The notes beneath the pieces are model-generated. The model searched no databases, had not been told where the DNA came from, and saw only the letters and a program-made list of their open reading frames with translations. Both the position numbers and the translations under genes were made by a program. From Diprion similis (taxonomy: Eukaryota > Arthropoda > Insecta > Hymenoptera > Diprionidae), in contig NC_060112.1 of the NCBI RefSeq assembly GCF_021155765.1, positions 6,820,001 to 6,884,000 of the forward strand: 64,000 nt of DNA, written 5' to 3'. Shown piece by piece: positions 22,623 through 35,000 of the stretch (its first letter is position 1; each line of letters begins with the position of its first letter).

Positions 22623-24074
22623 AAATAATACCACAGTTTCCTCATTTATTCACTGATTTTAGAAAAACTTCATTATTATTATTATACCGATGAAGGATAA
22701 ACGCATCTTTAAACCCCGGAGGATAAATGGTAATAATATGGCTGGACTTTTAAAAGCAAACACAAACTTCCTACCGTGTAATTCAATGCTAATTTTCTGC
22801 CCAACCAATGTTCAGAAATTGTTGAACAATTGCGATAAAAAATTGACTAAAACAGTCTTTTGACCGTTGTTTTTTTTTTTTTTATGGTTTTATTTTCATA
22901 ATCTGCATCGTCAGTCTTCTCATTCTGTTTGTCTTTTCTTCCTTCATTGTTAATAAATCCTTACAAAATATTCATCCATATTGACTTTACAACGATTTCG
23001 CGTTGTAAAATTTCATATTTATTGTTAGTTAATTGCACACTGTGATTATTATCACTGAACATCTTTATTTTGCATTACGGTGGGAAAAATTAACACCTAC
23101 GGAGATGCGATCGGGGTTTGAATAAAAAAAACACAGTATAAAAGCAATGTCAATATAGAATAAAACGCTCGTTATACGTATCACATACGGATAATTGAAT
23201 CGCGTTGAATTGAATTATCGATTATAGTAAATCACGATTTATATTTTGCATGCGCTCGTCTTATAAAGCATGCGATTATAATATTGATATAATATTAATG
23301 ATTTCCCGTGAAGAATAAATCAAATCGCGACGAAAATAACTGGACATTATTATTGCCTGGTGTTTCGTTGACGTTTTTTTTTTCTTTGTCAAATTATCGC
23401 GCCATATTAGTTTGAAAAAATTGTCAGATTATTTTCTGGCGTATTTATAAAATATTATTATCGTATTACACATACTTGTTGCAATAAATTAAAATAATTA
23501 CGAGACTGGTGAATATTATACGTTTGAAAAGCAACAGAAATGATGTTGAAATTCCAATCGTTTTACCTATTTCCGGGTTTTCTTTCGATGATTTATTATT
23601 CTCATTAGCGGTTTATACATTCATTATTTACCCTTTGATATTAAACATAAAAAATCATCCGTTAATATTCATAAATAACATATAAAACGCCCATCCAATC
23701 CTTTTGACAACGGATTATAAGTCGCGATATGCAGGATTGGATCGTTTGGCAAATAAAATATTCGTACCCACCAGTTTTTATCACTATACATATATTTACA
23801 CGTTGGCCAACTGTAGGCAATGATATAAAAAGTTGATAAGGTTTTTCTTCTTACGTCCTAGTTATTATTTCAAAGTAACCTCATTAGTTATGCACGTAAG
23901 ATTTTGCTATTGCCAAAATTACTTCTTCATTTATCATTACACTTGTATACGTGCGTACGTGTGTGGGTTTTCGGTCGGTTTCATTTACACCTATGTGATG
24001 ACAATCCTCAGACAGCTAGAAAAAGTTGTCTGAAGGATGCATCGCGTGAACTTATATACGTATTATATCCTAAA

Positions 24075-24525
24075 CAGTGGCGTAACTAGACTTTACGGGC
24101 CCCGAGGATTTATCGGAAAAAAAACTCCTACTTCGAAGTAGATAATTAAACTTTAGAATAGCGTGAATTGTAACGGCCAAAGTCTAGATTTATTCCGAAT
24201 GAAAATAAATTTAGCAAAATAATATGGAACTTCTCATTAATTCCCATACAGAAAAACGATATGCAGAAAATGACACGTTGACTGAACAAAATGTTGATGA
24301 ACTTCGATGTATTCCAATATAAAATATTGCTAAATTATTATTCAACTTTAAAAGTTTTATAGTTCAAACCACGAATTGGCTTACTTCACGATACTTTTTT
24401 ATCTTGCGGAATTTTGGAGCTGCTTTTTGTTGAGAGTTTAAAAAAAAAAAAAAAACAATCTTCTTATGCATAGCTGGGACCCCTTGAAAACGCATTACTT
24501 GCATTGGCATAACTATACGCCAATG
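24075..24525. mobile_element. hAT-type MITE with perfect 8-bp target-site duplication
   Basis: The terminal inverted repeats are CAGTGGCGTA on the left and TACGCCAATG on the right (complement CATTGGCGTA). The flanks ATCCTAAA at 24067-24074 and 24526-24533 match at all 8 positions. At 451 bp with no protein frame, it is a non-autonomous hAT derivative. Confidence 0.8.
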
Positions 24526-27500
24526 ATCCTAAAGTTGTATAAATGCATTTACCAGACTTATTATACAATATTCACAAGAGGCGCTACTTTCGAAGTCTAA
24601 CTATTAGTTGAAACCAAGGCGAACGACGTAATTGAGACGATCCTTGTAATTTTTTTACACTCCCGGAATTTGTTTAAAGCTTGTAGTATTCTTTACAAAC
24701 AGTAGGCCTTAGTCAAGGAGCCTTCGGATCGGATCGATAATTCTCTTGATAGCGTATTTTTGGAGGTTTAGTTTTGACGGCGTTCACGCGGTTCTTTTTT
24801 ATTAATTTCCTCTCGCTTCTCATCCTATTGCGTGTATGATACGTAATATAACGATATACGTACGTGATTTTATACCTCCTCTATGACTTTGTTATGTCAC
24901 TTGAAATGCGAGCGAGGAAAACGATGAAGGAAGAAAAAAAATTGTTGAATAATAGGGTACAAAAAAAAAAATTAAATCAGGAAACGTTCTTATCATAACT
25001 CGCTCTGTTTTATGAATATATATTCTATCATAAATCCTATGGGTGAATTGTTTTTTCTTTTTTTCCAACATTCGTCGCGCAGTAATTTAATCTAAAAATG
25101 TCGTATCAAGACGTTTATCTTCTAATTATATTCAAGTTTTTGCGTCTTACGTCACTTCGAAGATATAAACTTGATAAATTCTTGTTAGGTTTTAAATCGC
25201 CGTTTTATCGTATATATATATTTGTTCATCGTTAATTAAATAAGAAATACAACCGATCAACTTGACTTTGAGATTCACGCACACCTTTATTTCGTTCATA
25301 TGTGATGGAAAAAATGGATTCCAGTCAAGAATGTTTAGTCAGAATTTAGTGTCGAGCTACGATTTTTTGTTTCACTCGGTCACCTGATTACAGGTAGGCC
25401 TGAACTTGATACAGGCGGCGAAACGTATCTAGAAACCACATAAATTGATGCTCGCTTATCCGAAAAGTATAAATATAGTATTGAGGTAGAGAGAGGAACA
25501 GTTATTATGCCAGTCCAATGGAACTTTTTTGATTGTGAGTTATAAGATAAAAATGTTAATTATCTTATTCGTGAACCGAGAGATGAATTATCAATTGTGC
25601 AAGTACCATATATACTATACAGTTTTCCACTGTTTTCTGTTTTCACCAGAACCGAAAGATATAATTTAACAGTTCTGATAATTTCTAGTTTTGTAAAATT
25701 CAATAACAATTTCCTAGTACCTATACAATTTTCCTTGTTGGTAGTGGTTTCCTAATCCTCTTAATAATTTGCAGTGTCCACTTGTCATTTCGCGAATGGA
25801 GAATTATCGCATCAGCCATTAATTTGAGCGCAAAAAGTTTACAGTCGGGGGTGTTGCTTGTATATGGATCGTCGTAAAATGTTTTTTTTTTTGGAAGCTT
25901 AATGTTGGATGCTCGTAGATCGGCTTTGAATATAAAAAAAAAATCTTTGGTTTTTTCAAATTCTAATTCCGAGTCCTGCTGGCTTTTTTTATAATTAATT
26001 ATTAGCACCAAAATAGGATTCCTTACACATCTTCTTCCTATACCATTGAAACTAACGACGATTCGAAATTCAACGAAGATTAGAAAAAGTATAAAATTCG
26101 ACGTTATATAGCTTGAGAAATGATCGAAAAATAATATATTAAACTAAAACACGCACGACTCGTGCGGAATGTAGGTTCTACAGGGAGACTAAGGGCTGAG
26201 AATAAAAATCTGAAGAAATTAAAGCAATTATTTCTACATTTGAAACCGATTTGTATCATCCAACATGACTTCCATTTAACGACCGCCCTAAGGTATATAC
26301 CTATAATTAAATAATCTTAATGTTACACATGCACAGTAATAACCAACGACGATTAAATAATCCTTTTTTCGTTAGTTTTTCACTAATCGTACTGCGTTAC
26401 ACACATTATACAGCGCCATTTTTCAAGTGCGAGAATTTACGCAGGACGATGGTAATCAGTTTGTTGTGTTAATCTTCGACTTGACTTTCAACAAGTCTGG
26501 AATGAAAGGCCACTCAGTCTGCTCGGAATTTACAATATTGAAATTTGTTACGTGGAGGTTATGAAATGGTAGGAAAAGCCTTGAAAAAAAAACTGTTCTC
26601 CATTCGAACGAGTTACCTGAATCCGTAAAACTATTTTTACTCCCGATCACTTGGCGCAAATGTTTACACGGGTAATTCGACTTCATTTAGCGCAGGAAAA
26701 ATTTGCCTGCAGTTATGCAACTCGGTGTACGTTTGATAAAAATTCGCCTGAATTTATGCAATTCGACGACCTTGAGAAAAGAAAACCAGTAGAATGTAAC
26801 TTCGGTTGCCGAAATGCAGGCGGATTTATCCTGCACCGTTAAATCTGCGCACAATTTACTCTGATTCAAACTAGCGACTTTTCCGCATTTGCTGCGTCGT
26901 TACACAAACTCGCAGTAAACTTCGGCCTAAATTTAGGCTTGTCAGAATTTTGGTCGGAGGAAAGTGACGGCTGCAGGTGCAGACGAGAAAGAGTTCTTCG
27001 ATCCCTTCTCCGCTCTCCGTTCTCCGTTCTCCGTTCGAAGCCAGTCCAATCCAATCCAATCCCCTCTCACTTCCTCGAAGAGCTCTCTAAGTTCTCTCCC
27101 TTCCCACCTACAAAGAAATGTGCAGGACTGGCACGATGCACGCGGTTCATTTCAGTCCTCTTTTGTCTTTGGTATGCGACGGTCGCCACCTAGTTCGTTA
27201 ATTAGCCAATATTCACCTCGATCAGGTGTCTAAAGTACTCGGAGGTCATGCGGTGATTTCGATCGATAAGTTGTACCAGTGAAGTGGAAAAAAATCGTGA
27301 AAGAACAGCTCGTTAGTTTCTTTTCAGAGGATAAAATTCGTTATTCTTCAAGTGTCTGTTGATTTGTTTACTTGTTGACTCATTTATTCATACATTCAAC
27401 GGATCTCCGGAATTAGGAAAGGCGATCAGGTTGGTAATAGATTCGATCGACGATTTATATAAAGAGGAGAAACTTTTCCACTTATAGAAATGTACATGTA

Positions 27501-28550
27501 TTATGGACCGAGTGTATAGTCGAGGAGAAAGAGAGAAATTTAGGAAAAACAAACAGTCGTTTTAGGTCGTACAAACTTACGCGATCTTGTCCGTCTAACT
27601 CTTGATCACTCCGACAATTCATCGATCACGTCGCGGTAATGGAACAATTTTTTGACATTACTAGAATTGAAGGTGTTTTTGGTTATTCTCAGCTTCCGCA
27701 TAATCATTATTGCATAAATATAGGTATATATATGACGCAGGAAACTTTCGTTAACCGCATTCGCATAGCAGTGAAAAACTTTCCAAAAATTCGATGGGTA
27801 TAATATACGACATAGGTGGTATAGAAGAGGATTCGTTGCGTAAGATAATTATCATTGATATCTTGAAAACGAGATTTACCTTGTGCCGCATTTTACGAGT
27901 TTTGTGAAATCATGGTTCTGTACATGTAAAGTAAAATCAATAAGGCAAACGAAATTTTATCACATTAGAAAGGAGTATCTCGATGTTATAATGATCATCA
28001 ATTGACTACATCGAGGGCCTCTTAATTCCACGTATAAAATTACAATTTTCTATTGGCCAGTAAATTATCGCTATAATTTAGACACGCAGTGGTTGATTAT
28101 CTTCATGTTCAGATCATACTTTGTAAAGTCGTCAAACAAATAACGCGAATTAACGCACCTTGGAATATATTTTTTCACCAATGATTATCACCTGATTAAT
28201 GATCCTCTTTTTATCCATCTTGGATTCTGCAAAAAATCAAAGCTCCTACACCAACATTTCTTTACCACTCGTCATATGCATTCAACAAAAAGTTGCACAA
28301 GAGGATTTTCATCTTCTCCTTTTTTCACGCCTAATTAACGTCACATCTGTTTTAAGATTTCACTGGAAATAAGTGTTGCAAGTATATACCTATATGTGTA
28401 TTCACATGGCTCAGGTTACACTCACGAAAACAGGAGGAAATTGTGTGCTATAGGGAAGGTTGTTTTTTCTTATTTTTTACCTCATTGTTTTAGTGCATCG
28501 GAAGAGGAAAAATAAAAAATGCGCTCCGATCACCTTCGGTGTAACAATCA

Positions 28551-28610
28551 TCCTCTCTCTTTTCTTACTTCTCTCTTTCTCTCTCCCTCTCTCTCTTTCT
28601 CTGTCTTCTG
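28551..28610. repeat. (CT)n-rich microsatellite
   Basis: Pyrimidine tract of CTCTCT and TTTCT units. Confidence 0.85.
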
Positions 28611-29010
28611 TTATTCCGAGTCTACTGTACACCATATCAGTTCCCCATACGTGACGGTAATACACAATATCCGTCGATTCCATATACAATATACATATAC
28701 ACACACGTATGTAGACATACATATTACCAATGCATATATACGTACGAAATGCAGAAATCCTGTGTGTATTAATCAAACACAAGTTATCGTCCTAAGCGGT
28801 GAGGCGAATTGAATTATTATTTTTATGCGGTCAGAACGTGCGTCGTTTATTTCATTTCCGTGAGAAAATTTAAATCAGTTACCGAAGATGTTGCATGTAT
28901 ATTTGTCTATCATAGATATTTCACTATACCTATTCGATGTATAATAGTTATATTCTGTCATATTCCTCCTCTTTCTTCTTTATAGTCAATTAAATTTCGT
29001 TCTGTTGCAG

Positions 29011-32000
29011 AACGTGAATACTTGACCGAAGAAGATCGCAGATTTTACGAAATGACTGCCAAGGAGGCGATCGTCATTAGGAACGCACGGAAATGTTACA
29101 CGAAAAATGTTGCAGTTTTGGATAACCTTAACATGGTCGTTTCGCGAGGCTGTATGTGAGTATAAAATCCAAAAGATAAGACAAAAAAAAGGGAAAAAAA
29201 ACGCCCAGACTCTTCGAGATTGTAATAAATTAATTGTGTATGGAGCGTGTCAGTTTTACGTGAAACTTGCCACTCAACGCCTGTCGATAGGCAACCGAAA
29301 CTGCTTTTTCAACACGCTGTAATACAAAATGCAGCTTATCCGGTTACCCACCTGCCGCCTTTGAGTGGAAAAATTCACGGAAAACTCCTGGTATCGTATA
29401 ATGAAAACTACACTGCAGTTAGGAAAACGAGTAAATTTTGGTGAAATATAGTATGCATGAGTTTTGCTATTGTAAAAATGAACAGCGCAGAGAACAGGTT
29501 GAATATTATTTTGGTTTCTATGATTGGTCGACATGGACGGTTTTTGAAATTAAAGGAAATGCACTGAATTATTATTGAATGCACTGTTTGTGTTTGTGCC
29601 ATCTGCAAAGCCATTAATTTGCCCTAGTTTTAGACCGTGTTTTTCACCGACCTGTAACGTTAGACGATGAATATATTAAGAAGAAAACAACGCTTTGACG
29701 TTTTCATTCGTGTAACGAAAACATATTCTATATTTGGTCAATATACATCGTCGTTATAATTATTTGCATTTCTTTTCTGTAGCCCAAACTATGTAGTTCC
29801 AGGTGCGAACTGAAAATAAGTTTTGTAAATGTAGTCAGAAAAATTTATAATAATCGTGTAATTATATATTATTCTTTTTTATTCTGATCACTTTTACTAT
29901 TGTAATAATTTTATACCGTTGCAACAATAAATTGATATTCAGGCTTACTTGCTTGACTTAAAAGAAGTATTTATGTAATCAGAACAGATTTAAATAACGT
30001 TGGAACAATCAAGCAATTTAGTATCGAAAATTGTAGTTTCCAATTCAATTCTTTGTCGTAATTATCAGCTATTTTCCAGAAGTTCTTTAGGAACCGTAAC
30101 ATATAAAATTTTCCTCACTATGCGATAATGATCTTATTATACAATAAGTAAACGGGAAATAGAACGATCGGTGTAAAGTGGAAAAAATCAACGGCGAAGG
30201 TAAAGAAAAAAAAAAGTTATTGGATGATCCATCAATTTGTGCGTCTTAAGTAAACATTCTGCATTATAGGAATTTTTTTATTCCGCCGTTATGTATGATG
30301 TTACGCGTGATATGTTAATTAAACAGAACAGCAATTACGGGCTGCTTGCCTCGAGTGACATTTACCATCACGTGCACGTGCTTACTATAAATTTTTTTTA
30401 TAATACATCATGTCTTGCCTAATTCTTTGAATTTTTTTACTCTCCATAAGCATCGTTCGCGGATATTATTATTAACAGCTTTTGCAGCTGGACAACACTT
30501 TGCCGACGGCACCGATTAGGTCGTCCATCTACTCGTCTGCTTGACCCGAATTCTTTCCTCGGCTACCAACTTCACTTACGATTGATCGCGGTGTCGTTTT
30601 TCGTTGGAATACTTGGGATTCATTTTGGCGCTAGCTTTCGGCCAGTTTGAATCGGTGAATTCGTCCACATTCGAATTGAAGTTAGCTTTGTTCGTTTAAA
30701 TCAGGCGATGATGATTCGTCCTTATGAACGGCCATTATTCCGGTTAGTACCGTTTTACTGACTAACGGTGGGTTTCGAATTATACCGGTATTATTGTGAC
30801 CTTCAGGAACCGCATCCTTGCCTACGGAACTTTCATCTTTTTCGTCCTTGATCAGCCGAATTGAAGAATCCGGTGAACTTGGAGGCCGCACCCGAACTGG
30901 TTTCGATGTTTTGTTATATCCAGATTCTACCTTCGTCAACTTTTTTTCGTCCCAAATTGACTTGTTGCCTGCTGCAGCTGCAGCGCTGATTTAAAAAAAA
31001 ATTTCTTCTTTTGCAATTATCGCTTTCCTTTACGGTACTTCGGAACTCTTATGAAACGTCAATCGATGCCGCCAAACTATCAATATCCGGTCTGCATTTC
31101 TGGGTACTATTACTGTCGCTTAAACCTTTTTTCCTCCTGTTTTTTGTCGGTTATTAAAGTTTCAGATTTTCGAGCAGCAGTTTGTTGATTGTTTTCAAAT
31201 TTTTCCTCTTACGTCGAAACGTGATTCACCGATTTGTTCGTCGTTGGATAATCGTTATTCTGACTCATCGTGTTTTGTGATTTCATCGGAAAAATCTCTC
31301 GCTCCAGTTCATCGATCATCAACCTGTTTGAGAAACTCTGTTCCTTTACCTTAATCTCTTCCTTCTTCTCACGATAATCGATCATCAGATTTTGCCACAT
31401 TTTTACTTGTGAATCCAATCCTTTCTTCATTTAAAGAACTCTTCGAAACCCTGACGTATTTCTGCATGCTTCTCCCCGTGTACACTGTAAAAAAAATTCG
31501 ATGTGGACTTTTACAGAACATTTTTACTGTCGATCTAACACTATTTGATGACAAGATCTGACGTTCAAGTTCTGAATTGACCACAAAAAATGTTCTATAA
31601 TAATCCACACCGGCCATTGTTAGTCAATTTTAAGACCGCCAATTTTTGACAGTGTAAATAGCATGAAAATTAATCGGATCGACCTCGTGCCTCGATCATT
31701 ATACCTTTGTCCAAAAGTTTAAACACTCTCGCTAGAGTTCACGTATAATGCAATGTTAAGTGCGAAGCGACGACGCGAGTCGAGCTGACTAATGAAGTGC
31801 TAATTGTTTTTGACATCAGGATTTATAGACCTCCGAGAAAAACAACTGTAATAGTGTAACCATACATGGGCGAAGAAACGAGCCGACGGCCATGTTTTTA
31901 CTTTCCGTTTTCTGCGACATTCTGAATGCTTGAAATTATTAGTTTTGCAAGGAATCGGGCTTATTAATTACTCGGACGTATGTAAACAATTTGCGACGTG

Positions 32001-35000
32001 ATTACGCGCTACGAAGAAAGAGAGAGTAAAATAATTCCCAAAAAAGACTGGCTGTATATAACCTATACATACCTACATAGAGATTCGCATCCGCAAATCC
32101 CTTTCACTTTGCATAATATGGAACGCGAGTGTAATTTAACTCTAAAAATTTTAACGCATCCAGGACATTGGTGATTGGCCAGAAATCGATAACTTTGTAA
32201 TTGATATGCGATTAGTCGGTTTTATTTGGAAGACTATTTTATACCAAAGCATCGACGATAAGACAGAGTTTCTTTTTTCACTTTCAGTAGAAAATTCAAT
32301 GGTGCCAGATATTTGTTGATCAGATTCAATATCAGTGGAGTTTTGTTGAATTAAATATTTAACGATGCCAACATGACGAAAAAAAAGAAGCTTCGATATT
32401 TGACTGACCTCTTGTTTATAATTCTATGATTCTCTATTTGTAAGAAGATCTTCGTATGCAATAATTTTATAAACACTTACTGTACTAAAATTGGTGCAAA
32501 AGTAGGTGTAGATTTTCGGTTAAACAAGCCCGTTAAGACGATACTATAGTCAGTCTTTACCGACCGAGTAAAATGTCACTCATTTTTATTATTAACAAAG
32601 CCCTCACTGATGTGACTCATCACTGATGTGAAAATGTCGAACATAAATATCTAAAAAAAACAATCTCAGTCTCATGCACGATAAAAGTGCTACGAAATGC
32701 CTGCAATTTAATTAGAGAAATACATATCTCGGTATTATCATTGCGCGAACGAAACTTTATTTTGGCCATTTGTACTCGAAATTGGATGTAGAATGGCGTT
32801 ATAGATGTACAGATTTTTTGCGTCATACGTAGATTCAGGTAATAGTCAAAAACGAGGCAAATTCTACTCGGTCGGTAAAGAGAAACTCATCGAATGAAAA
32901 ACATGAGAAAATGACAAAAAGCGACGTGAACTTGCTGGTGAAAATATAGTTGAATAATAATATCTCTATGATGTAATTAATACGACAAGGTGTTTATAGC
33001 CGAAGTTCATCGTTTCAACATTCTCTTCGCCATTACAGGAACCCCATATAGTCGAATGTAACTAGATTGGCTTTAGTGACATTATATCGTCTCTGTTTCG
33101 TTAAACTTTAGTTTCAACACTCTTTCAACCCGATCGTACACCCTGTAAATCCTTAAACGATGTTTTCCACAATTTCCCCGTCTTGCAGCTACGGTCTCCT
33201 GGGTGCCAGTGGCTGCGGCAAATCAACCCTGCTCTCGTGCGTCGTTGGAGTGCGACGCCTCGACAGCGGTGACATTTGGGTCCTGGGCGGCAAACCGGGA
33301 TCCAAGGGTTCCGGGATACCAGGACCCCGAGTTGGCTACATGCCGCAGGAAATATCCCTCGTCAATGAGTTCACAACGGCAAACGCGATGTACTATTTTG
33401 GCCGCATAAGCGGCGTCGAGGACGACGTGATCGGTAAGTTTTTCCTGAATCAATTTTCTTCCTCATTCAAGCGCGACGCGCAAAGCAAAGAAAAACAAAG
33501 GACACCAAAACATTTCATCTAATTATCCTTCGCTTTGCAGAGGAGAGGCTCGCGTTTTTGACAAAATTGTTACACCTCCCGCCGAGAAATACTCAAGTGA
33601 AACACATGAGCGGTGGACAACAGAGGAGGGTGTCATTCGCTGCCGCTATGATACACAAACCAGAATTACTCATTCTTGACGAACCAACGGTCGGATTGGA
33701 TCCGGTATTGCGCGCGGAGTGAGTTAATCTTCGAGATTATCCATTTTACATTATAGAGCGCCGTTAATTGAATAGTTTTTGGATGCGATTGATCCAACTC
33801 TCAATGACGTCAGAATATTGTTCACGTTTTTTAACGTCTTGTAATATAAAATTTTCATGTGCGAAAATTTTTTCAAGAGGAGAAGTGTAATTAACAGACC
33901 AGTCAACATATATGAAATTACTGGAATTCTATCGATTCTATAACGTTCTGGCGTTCATGTACGTTATGAAATTTTGTACTGAAACAGATTTTCGCGTCTT
34001 TGCAAATTCATAACTGTGCAGAGCCTCTTGTGTTATTTGGGTATTTTCTGCTTTTTTTCCCACATATGAACACGCGATTCTTTTCAAACTATGGATAATT
34101 GTATAGGGCAAAAAAATTGCAAAAATTTGAGTATAACGTCATTGCAATATCAGCAACTAAACTGAAACTGCTAGTCGATTTTCGGCATTGAAATGAAGAC
34201 ATTGACTATACATATACACACCGTGACATTTCAGCATATGGGAGCACCTGATAACCATCACAAAGGAAGAAGACACGGCCGTTGTAATAACGACACATTA
34301 TATCGAGGAAGCGAAACAGGCGGACAAGGTAAAATATCGAAAGATTATACGTGTATATATGTATAGGTGTACAGACATACGTGAGAGCTGTATTGGTGTG
34401 AGTAAGGTGAGCGAGTGATTTCCTTATTGTATGATATTTCAATATTATGTATACCTGTACGTGCAGAAGATACCAAAAACCAATGTCGAGCTTTGCTTTT
34501 ACATATCTATAATGCATACAGGTAGGGATGATGAGATGCGGACAATTACTAACGGAGTCAACGCCTGGACAGATTATGTCACAATTTCAATGCCCGACAT
34601 TGGAAGAAGCGTTTTTGACGTTGAGTCAGAGGCAGGCCGACAATCAAGAGAGAGGAATAACCGAAGTTGTTAGCAACGAGGTGACGTCTCACAATCCTAC
34701 GGAGGTCAACTCGTCGACGGTTTCACTTCACAACGGACATTACAGCAGCACCGATGTAGGATATAAAAATATGGTTATTGTTTTTTGTTTTTGTTTTTTT
34801 TTTTTTATTCATTTTTTATACAGTTCCTAGAGAAAAATCTATGAAAATGCCTATCGTACGATCACGATTTAAATACTAGTGAAATTATAAGAAAATTTGA
34901 CGCAAGTAACTATTTAGTGTAATTATAATTGTTAATGACACACTTTCTGGTTATTGTAACGTTTAATCTATTTGTTTGTGCTTTACCTCCATCTTTTCGG

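Larger units (their letters stand above)
22623..29010. other. Long intron, second part
   Basis: Apart from the hAT-type MITE at 24075-24525 no feature is certain. A CT-rich, TCCGTTC-repeating segment at about 26995-27060 and the less AT-rich stretch to about 27300 could be an alternative promoter or first exon of the ABC transporter, but no ATG with a phase-1 donor was found there. A (CT)n tract lies at 28551-28610. The acceptor at 29001-29010 (TCTGTTGCAG) ends the intron. Confidence 0.45.
29156..33188. other. 4-kb intron of the ABC transporter
   Basis: AT-rich intron from GTGAGT at 29156 to TCTTGCAG at 33181-33188. It contains a possible nested minus-strand gene (30682-31430) and a mariner-like MITE (31483-31654). 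Otherwise nothing is recognised. Confidence 0.7.

Noticed and set aside
26939-27233. Overlapping Ser/Arg/Pro-rich frames
   Set aside because: Three frames are open at once through a TCCGTTC repeat; no splice-consistent link to the transporter was found.
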